A DNA stretch of 33,614 nucleotides, taken from NCBI GenBank assembly GCA_005882765.1, contig VBDV01000034.1, positions 1-33,614 on the forward strand. The letters run 5' to 3'. This DNA is from Chloroflexota bacterium. Lineage in GTDB: Bacteria; Chloroflexota; Limnocylindria; P2-11E. The notes below the pieces were generated by a model. That model searched no databases, was not told the DNA's origin, and was given only the letters and a program-made list of their open reading frames with translations. The position numbers were made by a program, and so were the translations under genes. This document shows positions 1 through 6,976 of the stretch, in pieces (the stretch's first letter is position 1; every line of letters starts with the position of its first letter).

Positions 1-1178
1 TCCGCTTTCGCGGCATCGCCGTCGCGTAGATCGAGCTCGGCGAGGACGAGCGTCGCGCCCGCGACCGCGCGGTCGGCATCGGCGCCGCGCTCCCCGACCG
101 CCGCGATCGCGGCCTCCGCGCTTGAGCGCGCGAACGGCGCGTCTTTAGCTTTGAGCGCGACCTCGGCCCTCGTCGCATAGCAATGAGCGAGGTACGCGGC
201 CGGTCCCGACACGCGCGCGATCTCGATCGCCCGGGCGACGTGCTCGTACGCGGCCTCGATGCGACCGGCGTCGGCCGCGATCACCGCGAGCGCGTTGCGC
301 ATGATGAGCACGCCGACGAGGTCCTTCCCGAGCTCCGCCGAAGCCAGCGCTTTCTGGTAGTGACCGGCGGCCGCGTCGTGGTCGCCGAGCGCGCGATAGG
401 CATTTCCGAGGCCCTGATGGATGAATGCGATCCGCGCGAGGTCGCCGATCTCACTCGACCACTCAAGGGCCTGCTGGTAATAGGTGGTCGCGGCTTGCGG
501 CTCCCCCAGGTCCTGCGCGCAGCCGCCCATAGTGATGAGCACGCGGAGCCGCAGGAGCTGATCGGGAGGCTTCGCTGTCTCGATCCGGCGAAGGAGCGTC
601 TCCAGCGCCTCGCGCGCCCCGCGCGGATTCCCCGCGATCCGGGTGGCCACGGCGAGCTGATAGTCGGCCGCGCGGCCGAGCGGCTCGTCGCCCAGCTCGC
701 CCGCGAGGCGTTGCGCGACGGTCAACGTCTTGATCGCCTCGCGACCGCGCTGGAGAAGATTGAGGGCCGAGCCGGCGTGCAGCCGTACTCGAGCGGTGTC
801 GCGCACCGAGAGACTTCCCGTGTCGAGCGCCTTCTCGGCGCGGCGCAGCGCCTCCGGAGCCGATGCGAATGTGAGGAGGCCCGCGATCGCACCGATCTCG
901 AGTTCTCTCTCGCTACGCGCACGCTCAAGATCGGCGTCGTCGAGGAAGTACGAAGCCGGCTTGTCGAGCTTCTTCGCCATGTGCTCAAGCGACCGCATCG
1001 CCGGACGGATCTTGCCGAGCTCGATCGCGCTTACGTGTGCGCGTGTGAAATACGGCGCCCCGAGCTGGGCCTGCGACATGCCCGACGCGATCCGGGCGTC
1101 GCGCAGGCGCTCGCCGAGCTTCTTGAGCGACGGCGAGAGCGGCGCGGGTCGGCGCCTTCGCGTGCGCGTGGCAGGCAT
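1..1178 (-). CDS. XRE-family HTH / TPR-repeat regulator, C-terminus cut by window edge
   Basis: This gene is absent from the supplied ORF track because it runs off the left edge. I translated the minus strand from ATG at 1178 and found 392 open codons. The N-terminus (MPATRTRRRRPAP) leads into an XRE helix-turn-helix at about residues 18-75, with SGMSQAQLGAPYFTRAHVSAIELGKIRP spanning the two recognition helices. The rest is alpha-helical TPR-like sequence (for example ATTYYQQALEWSSEIGDLARIAFIHQGLGNAYRALGDHDAAAGHYQKAL, described here by pattern). HTH plus TPR is the layout of RRNPP-type and other TPR-sensing cytoplasmic regulators. The protein is a paralogue of the regulator at 12728-14044. 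A TTGACA-N17-TAGCTT promoter ends six bases before the ATG. The ligand and targets are unknown. The long plus-strand ORF over this region is its antisense shadow. Confidence 0.85.
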   Translation of the reverse strand, partial: MPATRTRRRRPAPLSPSLKKLGERLRDARIASGMSQAQLGAPYFTRAHVSAIELGKIRPAMRSLEHMAKKLDKPASYFLDDADLERARSERELEIGAIAGLLTFASAPEALRRAEKALDTGSLSVRDTARVRLHAGSALNLLQRGREAIKTLTVAQRLAGELGDEPLGRAADYQLAVATRIAGNPRGAREALETLLRRIETAKPPDQLLRLRVLITMGGCAQDLGEPQAATTYYQQALEWSSEIGDLARIAFIHQGLGNAYRALGDHDAAAGHYQKALASAELGKDLVGVLIMRNALAVIAADAGRIEAAYEHVARAIEIARVSGPAAYLAHCYATRAEVALKAKDAPFARSSAEAAIAAVGERGADADRAVAGATLVLAELDLRDGDAAKA

Positions 1179-1213
1179 CCGAAGAAGCTAGATGGAGACC
1201 TTCGCCATGTCAA
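1179..1213 (-). promoter_or_regulatory. Sigma70-like promoter of the left XRE-TPR gene
   Basis: On the minus strand TTGACA (1213-1208) is followed after exactly 17 bases by TAGCTT (1190-1185), and the ATG starts six bases later. This is the cleanest -35/-10 pair in the window and predicts a leaderless mRNA. The -35 overlaps one arm of the inverted repeat at 1208-1226. Confidence 0.7.
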
Positions 1214-1226
1214 TCCAAAATCGACA
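1208..1226. promoter_or_regulatory. Candidate XRE operator, TGTC-N11-GACA
   Basis: The inverted repeat TGTC-N11-GACA lies between the divergent XRE-TPR and receiver genes and covers the XRE -35 box. The same repeat, with the same 11-base spacer and GT plus a downstream GCC, occurs at 14056-14074 in front of the second XRE-TPR gene. Binding by these regulators is inferred. Confidence 0.5.
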
Positions 1227-1249
1227 GTGTGCCGCTTCCCGGCCCGACC

Positions 1250-1262
1250 TAGACTGCCAACG
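1250..1262 (+). promoter_or_regulatory. TAGACT -10 element of the receiver gene
   Basis: TAGACT (1250-1255) ends seven bases before GTG 1263, and no Shine-Dalgarno site is present. This fits a leaderless transcript. I see no convincing -35 at normal spacing. Confidence 0.5.
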
Positions 1263-1655
1263 GTGCCTGGGGAAAGGATCCGGGTCCTCGTAGTCGACGA
1301 CCATCCGTCGGTGCGCGAGAACCTCCGCTATCTCGTAAATGCCGAGCGCGACATGGACTGCATCGGCGTGGCGCGCGATGCCCCCGAGGCCGTCCGGACC
1401 TGCCAGGAGCTGATGCCGGACGTCGTCATCCTCGACGACGAGATGCCCGGCGGGCGCGGCGTCCAGGTGCTCGAGTGGATCACGAGCGAGCTCCCCGACA
1501 CGCGCGTCGTGATGTACACGCTCGACGCCGAGGTCTGCGATGTCGCGCGTGCCTTCGGCGCGGGCTGCGTCCTGAAAGACGCGAACTACGAAGTCCTTAT
1601 GCGTGCGGTCCGCAACGGGGCCGCGTCGCTGCCGAGGTCCGCCGAGACGTATTAG
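1263..1655 (+). CDS. Stand-alone response-regulator receiver protein
   Basis: This is a 130-residue protein consisting only of a CheY-like receiver. The acidic pair is D12-D13 in VLVVDDHP, the phospho-acceptor is D58 in VVILDDEMPGG, the switch Thr lies in VVMYTLD, and the Lys is in VLKDAN. It resembles the receiver of NarL/LuxR-type regulators but has no DNA-binding domain, so output must come through a partner protein. I start it at GTG 1263 because the track ORF (from 183) adds over 350 residues of Arg-rich shadow sequence that is antisense to the real minus-strand gene. The GTG also sits seven bases after a TAGACT box. It is divergent from an XRE-TPR regulator and shares its control region. 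No histidine kinase is adjacent. Confidence 0.85.
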   Translation: MPGERIRVLVVDDHPSVRENLRYLVNAERDMDCIGVARDAPEAVRTCQELMPDVVILDDEMPGGRGVQVLEWITSELPDTRVVMYTLDAEVCDVARAFGAGCVLKDANYEVLMRAVRNGAASLPRSAETY

Positions 1656-1662
1656 CGGCGGG

Positions 1663-2673
1663 TCATTCCAGCCGGATGAGCGGCGGGTGATCGATGTCCT
1701 CGAAGTGCGTGGTGTCGATGAACCGCAGCTTCCCCATCAGCCGGTCGAGCAGCAGTGAATGCGTTCGTGCGCCGCGCGCGAAGAAGTGCACTCCTTTCAA
1801 GACTTCCCCATCGGTCACTCCGGTCGCCACAAATCGGATGTCCGTGCCGCTCGCCAGGTCCTCGGTCCGGTAGACGCGCTCTTCATCAGCGACGCCCATC
1901 TTCTTCGCGCGACGCCGCTCCTCATCGTTGCGGAAGCGCAGTCGGCCAAGAATTTCCGCACCGAGGCACCGGAGCGCAGCCGCGGCGAGCACGCCCTCAG
2001 GCGCGCCGCCCGTACCCATGACGGCGTGCACGTCCGTTCCGGCGATGGGCACGGAGAGTGACGCCATGAGGTCGCCGTCCTCGATGAGCTTGATGCGCGC
2101 GCCGGCGGCGCGCACATCGTTGATCAGCTTCTCGTGCCGGGGACGATCGAGGATGACGATCGTCAGGTCGCTCACATCGCGGTTCAGCGACTGCGCGATG
2201 ATCCGGAGGTTCTCCGCGACGGGTCGATCGAGGTCGACCTTGCCGCGCGCAGGCGCACCCACGACGAGCTTCTCCATATAGGTATCTGGCGCATGCAACA
2301 GCCCACCCGGCTCGGAGACGGCCATGACCGCGCACGCATTTGGGCGGCCCTTTGCCACAGGGTTCGTGCCCTCCAGAGGATCGACGGCAATGTGCAGCTC
2401 CGGTCCCTCGCCCCGTCCGACGCGCTCGCCGATGAAGAGCATCGGCGCTTCATCGCGCTCGCCTTCTCCGATGACGATCATTCCGTTGAAGCGCGCGTCC
2501 TCCATGGTCTTCCGCATAGCTTCGACCGCTGCCTGATCGGCCTCGTTGTTGTTGCCGTGGCCCATCCAGTGTGCCGCGGCGATCGCCGCGGCCTCCGTTA
2601 TCCGTACCAGCTCGAGGCTCGGCGTGCGATCGACGGGAATGCGTTCGAGCGGAGGCGTTGCTTTGACCTGCAT
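1663..2673 (-). CDS. glpX: Class II fructose-1,6-bisphosphatase (GlpX)
   Basis: GlpX removes the 1-phosphate from fructose-1,6-bisphosphate in gluconeogenesis; some homologues also act on sedoheptulose-1,7-bisphosphate. Family motifs are present in order: AAHWMGHGNNNEAD near the N-terminus, GEGERDEAPMLFIGE (metal-binding acidic cluster), DPLEGTN, IEDGDLMAS and GTGGAPEGV. The length of about 336 residues is normal for the family. The track starts at TTG 2682; I prefer ATG 2673, three codons in (MQVKATPPLERI). It follows the glycerate kinase gene by about 11 bases on the same strand, so the two are very likely cotranscribed. Together they would feed glycerate into 2-phosphoglycerate and on to hexose phosphates. 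Confidence 0.95.
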   Translation of the reverse strand: MQVKATPPLERIPVDRTPSLELVRITEAAAIAAAHWMGHGNNNEADQAAVEAMRKTMEDARFNGMIVIGEGERDEAPMLFIGERVGRGEGPELHIAVDPLEGTNPVAKGRPNACAVMAVSEPGGLLHAPDTYMEKLVVGAPARGKVDLDRPVAENLRIIAQSLNRDVSDLTIVILDRPRHEKLINDVRAAGARIKLIEDGDLMASLSVPIAGTDVHAVMGTGGAPEGVLAAAALRCLGAEILGRLRFRNDEERRRAKKMGVADEERVYRTEDLASGTDIRFVATGVTDGEVLKGVHFFARGARTHSLLLDRLMGKLRFIDTTHFEDIDHPPLIRLE

Positions 2674-2684
2674 CGGCGGCAACG

Positions 2685-3824
2685 CTAGTCCGTAACCGGC
2701 GCTCGCGCACGCACGACGCGCTCTGCGGCGCGTTCGATGAGCGGCAGCGGCGCTCGCATCGACTCCGCGATCGCAACACCCTCACTTGCGATGGCGATCG
2801 CATCGAGACCGAGCGTCTCGTGTCCCGTACCGAGACTGCCCGCAACCGCGACGACCGGCACTCCGGCGCGCCGCGCGGCTGCGGTCACCGCACCCGTGAG
2901 CTTGCCGTATCCGCTCTGCTGATCGACGCGGCCTTCGCCGGTCACCACCAGGTCGGCGCCTGCGATGCGTTCGGCGAATCCGACCACGCGAAGGACGAGC
3001 TCGGCCCCCGACACCAAGCGCGCGTCGAGGAAGGCGAGTAGTCCGGCGCCAAGTCCACCGGCCGCGCCCGCGCCGGGCACGTCGCGTATCGGCCTGCCGA
3101 CGAAGGCCTCGACCACATCCGCGTACCGCGCGAGCCCCGCGTCAAGCTCGTGGACGATCTCAGGAGTGGCGCCCTTCTGCGGGCCGTAGATCGCGGAGGC
3201 GCCCTCGGGTCCGAGCAGCGGATTCCGAACGTCGCAGGCGACCTCGATCGAGGGACGGACGAGACGCGGATCCGTCTGGCCATCGATGCGGCCGAGCCGC
3301 ACGAGCGCCGCGCCGCCTTCGGGAAGGTCGTTGCCGCTTCGATCGAGGAAGCGGTACCCAAATGCTCGTGCCATACCGGCGCCCCCATCATTCGTGGCGC
3401 TTCCGCCGATCCCGATGACGATGCGGTGAGCGCCGCTCGCCGCCGCAGCGAGGATGAGCTCTCCCGTCCCACGAGTGCTCGTGATGCGCGGGTCGCGCTC
3501 GCTCGGCTCGAGCAACGGGAGACCACTCGCCGCCGCCATCTCCACGACAGCGGTCACGCCGTCGCCGAGCACTCCCCATTCCGCGTCGATCTCACGACCG
3601 AGCGGATCGTGCACGCGCGATCTGCGCGTGCCGCCGTTCGTGGCGGTCACAAGAGCGCGCACGGTGCCCTCGCCTCCATCGGCGAGCGGCATCTCTTCGA
3701 CCCGTGCACCCGGCCATGCGCGGCGTATGCCACGCGCGATCGCCGAAGCGACAGCGACGGCATCTGCCGAACCCTTGAACGACTGGGGAGCGACGATCAC
3801 CCGCGGTGCGGGGCCTCGATTCAC
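2685..3824 (-). CDS. glxK: Glycerate kinase, GarK/GlxK family
   Basis: This enzyme phosphorylates D-glycerate, in this family normally to 2-phosphoglycerate, as the end of glyoxylate or glucarate salvage. It has 379 residues, typical of the family. Signature segments visible are VIVAPQSFKGS at the N-terminus, MPLADGGEGT, IGIGGSATNDGGAGMA, the PLLGPEGAS stretch and LVVTGEGRVDQQS. The start is GTG 3824, six bases after a TAGAAT -10 box, so translation is probably leaderless. It is the first gene of the pair with glpX and is divergent from the acyltransferase/glycosyltransferase operon. No glyoxylate carboligase or tartronate semialdehyde reductase is in view, so the glycerate source is unknown. 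Confidence 0.93.
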   Translation of the reverse strand: MNRGPAPRVIVAPQSFKGSADAVAVASAIARGIRRAWPGARVEEMPLADGGEGTVRALVTATNGGTRRSRVHDPLGREIDAEWGVLGDGVTAVVEMAAASGLPLLEPSERDPRITSTRGTGELILAAAASGAHRIVIGIGGSATNDGGAGMARAFGYRFLDRSGNDLPEGGAALVRLGRIDGQTDPRLVRPSIEVACDVRNPLLGPEGASAIYGPQKGATPEIVHELDAGLARYADVVEAFVGRPIRDVPGAGAAGGLGAGLLAFLDARLVSGAELVLRVVGFAERIAGADLVVTGEGRVDQQSGYGKLTGAVTAAARRAGVPVVAVAGSLGTGHETLGLDAIAIASEGVAIAESMRAPLPLIERAAERVVRARAPVTD

Positions 3825-3836
3825 CGCGGAATTCTA
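3825..3836 (-). promoter_or_regulatory. TAGAAT -10 element of glycerate kinase
   Basis: On the minus strand TAGAAT (3836-3831) is followed by six bases and then GTG 3824. There is no Shine-Dalgarno site, consistent with a leaderless start. Confidence 0.5.
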
Positions 3837-3844
3837 AGAGCGGC

Positions 3845-3868
3845 GCGCACGTTCACCCGAGCGTGCGC
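3845..3868. repeat. Inverted repeat GCGCACG-N10-CGTGCGC between divergent promoters
   Basis: Perfect 7-bp arms (3845-3851 and 3862-3868) lie midway between the TAGAAT box of glxK and the TAGACT box (3874-3879) before the plus-strand gene. It could be an operator for both directions. GC-rich background makes such repeats somewhat easy to find. Confidence 0.35.
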
Positions 3869-3882
3869 TCCCCTAGACTCGG

Positions 3883-4857
3883 ATGATCCTCACCACGTCT
3901 GACCCGGTCTGTATCGCGCGCGATCCGGCATCGCTCGAGCCCGAATGGTCCGAGCTGGCCCGGCGTCGCGCCTACCCGACGGTCTTTCTCACGCCCGACT
4001 GGATCCGTCTCGCGCGCCGACACGATCGTCGCCAGCAGATCACGCTCGGGATCGCGGACCGCGGCATCGCTGCGCTGGCCCGGGACGCGGACGGCACGAT
4101 CTCCTTCGCGGGCGGCGAGTTCACCGACTACCAGGACATCGTCGCGGCGCCGCAAGACGTGCCGACGGTCGCGGGCGCGCTCGCGGAGTGGATCACGGCT
4201 GAGCGGACGGCGCGCATTCGTCTCGACTTCGTGCCGGAAGAAACCGGAACCGTAGGTGCGATGTCGCCCGTTCTCACCGCCGCGGGCTACGAGGTCCGCG
4301 TCGAGCGGCTGGTCACCGCCCCGCGAATGGAGCTGCCGGGCAGCTTCGACGCATACGTGCAGGGCCTTGGAAAGAAGGAGCGCCACGAGCTCCGCAGAAA
4401 GCTCCGCCGCCTCGAGACCGGCCGCCGGGTCGCGTTTCGTTTCGGCGAGGAGGGCGAGCGCGCCGCGGTGACGGACCGGTTCGTCGCGCTCCATCGCAGG
4501 TCGCGCGGCGAAAAGGCCGAGTTCATGACCCCCGATACCGAGCGGTTCTTTCGCGACGTGGCCGACACGCTGGCGGCGCGCGGCTGGCTGCGACTGGGCG
4601 TGCTCAGCGTCGACGGCGAGGATGCCGCGGTCCTGTTCGGCTTCGCCTACGAGGGAACGCTCGCGCTATACAACGCGGCGTACGACCCGAACCTTGCGCC
4701 GCTCTCGGTAGGCATCGCGTGCGCGGCGTATGCGATCCGATCAGCGATCGCCGAAGGCTTACGCACCTACGACTTTCTGCGCGGCGATGAGCCGTACAAG
4801 TACGACCTCGGCGGGGCCGATCACTGGCTGCTCCGCTTCGAGGCATCGCGGCCATGA
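3883..4857 (+). CDS. BioF2/FemAB-like GNAT-fold acyltransferase
   Basis: This is a 324-residue cytoplasmic protein. The segment GLGKKERHELRRKLRRLETG followed by a predicted GNAT-fold C-terminal half (LHRRSRGEKAEFM ... LRLGVLSVDGEDAAVLFGFAYEGTLALYNAAYDPN ... YDFLRGDEPYKYDLGG) matches the Acetyltransf_6 (BioF2-like, formerly CelD) family, related to FemAB aminoacyl transferases. Members transfer acyl or aminoacyl groups to polysaccharide, lipid or peptidoglycan precursors; the substrate here is unknown. It overlaps the next gene (MshA-like) by four bases (ATGA), so the two are translationally coupled. Its operon partners make a small glycoside the likely acceptor, and an MshD-like acylation role is possible but unproven. 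The ATG sits only three bases after a TAGACT box, too close for an ordinary leaderless start. Confidence 0.75.
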   Translation: MILTTSDPVCIARDPASLEPEWSELARRRAYPTVFLTPDWIRLARRHDRRQQITLGIADRGIAALARDADGTISFAGGEFTDYQDIVAAPQDVPTVAGALAEWITAERTARIRLDFVPEETGTVGAMSPVLTAAGYEVRVERLVTAPRMELPGSFDAYVQGLGKKERHELRRKLRRLETGRRVAFRFGEEGERAAVTDRFVALHRRSRGEKAEFMTPDTERFFRDVADTLAARGWLRLGVLSVDGEDAAVLFGFAYEGTLALYNAAYDPNLAPLSVGIACAAYAIRSAIAEGLRTYDFLRGDEPYKYDLGGADHWLLRFEASRP

Positions 4858-6116
4858 CCCGAAGGATCGCGATGATCTCGGTCCATGCGTGTCCCCTGGC
4901 GAAGCTCGGTGGCCGCGACTCCGGTGGGATGAACGTGTACGTGCGCGAGCTCGCGCGCGACCTCGGCGCGCGAGGCATCGAGGTCGACGTCTTCACTCGC
5001 TGGCGCGAGCAGTACGACCCGCGGATCCAGCAGCTCGGTCCGAATGCCCGGGTCATCCACATTCAGTCCGGCCCGATCGGCTACTGGCCGAAGATGGACG
5101 TGTACGAGCACCTCGATGAATTCACGGCGAAGCTTCTCGAGCACGCCGCCTCCGAGGGAAAGCCGTACGACCTCGTGCACGCGCATTACTGGCTCTCCGC
5201 AAAAGTCGCGCGGACGCTCGAGCAGACATGGAACGTACCGGTCATCCAGATGTTCCACACCCTCGGGCTCGTGAAGCGCGAGGTCATGGATGAGGACATC
5301 GACGGCGAAAGCGACATCCGGATCGAGATCGAACGCGAGGCAGTGAAGAAGTCGGCGGCCGTCGTCGCGGCGAGCGAGATCGAGCTCGGCGAGCTGCGCC
5401 GGCTCTACCGCGCGAACGCCTCACGCGTGGCGGTCATTCCCTGCGGTGTGGATCCGACCCTGTTCCATCCGGTCCGACAGGCCGATGCACGCGAGAAGCT
5501 CGGGCGCGACCAGTGCGAGCGGCTCATCCTGTTCGTGGGTCGAATCGAGCAGATCAAGGGGATCGACGTGCTCCTGCGCGCGCTCGGTCTCCTGTTTCAA
5601 CGTCATCCCGACATGCGGAGCGACATCTGTCTCCTCGTCGTGGGCGGTGCTCTTGACCCCGGCGACGACGCACCAGAGACCGAGAAGATCCTCGAGCTCC
5701 GGCGCCTCGTGCACGAGCACCGGCTCGAGTCGAACGTCTCGTTCGTCGGCTCGCGGGGACAGGAAGATCTCGCCCTCTACTACGCTGCCGCGGACCTCTG
5801 CGCGGTACCGTCGCTCACCGAGTCATTCGGACTGGTGGCGCTCGAGGCGATGGCGTGCGGCACACCGGTCGTCGGCACTCGCGTCGGCGGACTGCAGACA
5901 GTGATCGAGAACGGGAGGTCGGGACTCCTCGTGCCGGCCGGCGATTACCAGGCGCTCGCCGACGCCATGACGCAGGTCCTGACCGACGCGCGCCTCCGCA
6001 TGCACCTCGCGCACGGTGCGCGCGAGCGCGCCGAGCACTTCACCTGGCGTCGCGTCGGCGACCGGATCGTCGATCTCTACGATCGCGTGCTCGACGAACG
6101 GAAGGTGAACGTCTAG
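4854..6116 (+). CDS. GT4 glycosyltransferase, MshA-like
   Basis: A 420-residue retaining GT-B glycosyltransferase. The N-terminal domain has the MshA/sucrose-phosphate-synthase signature HACPLAKLGGRDSGGMNVYVRELA and LVHAHYWLSAKVA; the C-terminal domain has IPCGVDPTLFHPV, FVGRIEQIKGIDVLLRAL and the donor-binding E-x7-E motif in ESFGLVALEAMACGTPVVG. MshA itself joins UDP-GlcNAc to inositol-3-phosphate in the first step of mycothiol synthesis, and BshA does the same with malate. The close match around HTSPL/GGMNVYV and HSHYWLSG of MshA, together with the LmbE deacetylase immediately downstream, supports a GlcNAc-transferring role. It starts with ATG in an ATGA overlap and its stop overlaps the next start (TAGTG). 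The acceptor cannot be read from sequence; related GT4 enzymes also make other glycosides. Confidence 0.85.
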   Translation: MTRRIAMISVHACPLAKLGGRDSGGMNVYVRELARDLGARGIEVDVFTRWREQYDPRIQQLGPNARVIHIQSGPIGYWPKMDVYEHLDEFTAKLLEHAASEGKPYDLVHAHYWLSAKVARTLEQTWNVPVIQMFHTLGLVKREVMDEDIDGESDIRIEIEREAVKKSAAVVAASEIELGELRRLYRANASRVAVIPCGVDPTLFHPVRQADAREKLGRDQCERLILFVGRIEQIKGIDVLLRALGLLFQRHPDMRSDICLLVVGGALDPGDDAPETEKILELRRLVHEHRLESNVSFVGSRGQEDLALYYAAADLCAVPSLTESFGLVALEAMACGTPVVGTRVGGLQTVIENGRSGLLVPAGDYQALADAMTQVLTDARLRMHLAHGARERAEHFTWRRVGDRIVDLYDRVLDERKVNV

Positions 6117-6814
6117 TGGCGCCGGCGTTCGCGATTCCGAAGAGGGCGATGGCCGTCTTCGCCCATCCGGACGACGTCGACTTCGGCTGCTCCGGCACGC
6201 TCGCCTCGTGGATCCGCGCGGCAGAGACACACGTGACGTACTGCGTGATCACCAGCGGGCAGAAGGGCACGCATGACCCGAAGATGACGGCGGAGCAGAT
6301 GGCCGAAACGAGGCAGCGCGAGCAACGCGCGGCCGGCGAAGCGATCGGCGTGAAGGAGTTCGTCTTCCTCGGGCACCAGGATGGTGAGCTCGAGCCGACG
6401 ATGCAGCTGCGCGCCGAGGTGTGCCTGGCCATCCGCGAGCACAAGCCCGACGTGGTCTTCACGAACGATCCGTGGGGTCACTACCAGGTGCATCCCGACC
6501 ATCGCGTCGCCGGATGGAGCGGGCTCGACGGGGTGATCGCCGCGCGGGACCACCTCTTCTTCCCAGAGCAGCTGACCGGCGGTCTCAAGCACCACCGCGT
6601 GTCGCGTGTGCTTCTCTTCGGAACGCGCGACCCCAACATCTGGTTCGACATCTCGGGGTCGATCGATGGAAAGATCGCCGCGCTCAAAGCGCACAAGAGC
6701 CAAGTCGGTGGCCGCAAGGGTTTTGCCGAGCGCATGCGCTGGTGGGCGAAAACCACAGGCTCGACCTGGGACCTGGCGGCCGCGGAGGCGTTCCGCTACA
6801 TCGAGCTCGCCTAG
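6116..6814 (+). CDS. LmbE/PIG-L family N-deacetylase (MshB/BshB-like)
   Basis: A 232-residue zinc-dependent deacetylase. The N-terminal metal motif AHPDDVDFGCSGT and the downstream His in HYQVHPDHRVAG are the expected ligands of the LmbE fold. Relatives remove acetate from GlcNAc-inositol (MshB) or GlcNAc-malate (BshB). The ORF in the track begins at 5855, but the real start is GTG 6116 sharing one base with the previous stop (TAGTG), with GGAAGGTG about eight bases upstream. Context makes it the second enzyme acting on the glycoside made by the MshA-like enzyme. No MshC-like cysteine ligase is in the window. It ends convergently with the small membrane gene, sharing the CTAG stop overlap. 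Confidence 0.88.
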   Translation: MAPAFAIPKRAMAVFAHPDDVDFGCSGTLASWIRAAETHVTYCVITSGQKGTHDPKMTAEQMAETRQREQRAAGEAIGVKEFVFLGHQDGELEPTMQLRAEVCLAIREHKPDVVFTNDPWGHYQVHPDHRVAGWSGLDGVIAARDHLFFPEQLTGGLKHHRVSRVLLFGTRDPNIWFDISGSIDGKIAALKAHKSQVGGRKGFAERMRWWAKTTGSTWDLAAAEAFRYIELA

Positions 6815-6963
6815 TGGCGAGCCCGGAAGAGGATGGCGGCCGAGGTCAGACCTGCGAGCAGGAAGACTCCGACGAGAACCAGACCTGGCGGCCCGAGATA
6901 TCCCACCACAAGGGCAGCGGCGACCACAAAAGCGACATAAGGCACTGCGCGCATCACGGTCAT
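6811..6963 (-). CDS. Small two-helix membrane protein, unknown function
   Basis: From ATG 6963 this encodes about 50 residues (MTVMRAVPYVAFVVAAALVVGYLGPPGLVLVGVFLLAGLTSAAILFRARH) with two hydrophobic helices around a GPPG turn. It lies 13 bases after the stop of the GIY-YIG nuclease gene on the same strand and has no clear Shine-Dalgarno site, so coupling is likely. The track ORF starts 13 codons earlier, inside the upstream gene. I recognise no family. The stop overlaps that of the LmbE gene by four bases on opposite strands. Confidence 0.55.
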   Translation of the reverse strand: MTVMRAVPYVAFVVAAALVVGYLGPPGLVLVGVFLLAGLTSAAILFRARH

Positions 6964-6976
6964 CGTCAATTCTGAG

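Noticed and set aside
1221-1255. GACAGT as a -35 for the TAGACT box of the receiver and at the second operator
   Set aside because: The spacers are 23-24 bases, too long for a sigma70 promoter. An operator role fits better.
183-1262. 5' part of the 490-residue plus-strand ORF (183-1655)
   Set aside because: It is antisense to a minus-strand frame with a clear HTH-TPR protein, is Arg-rich and lacks domains. Only the receiver from 1263 is real.
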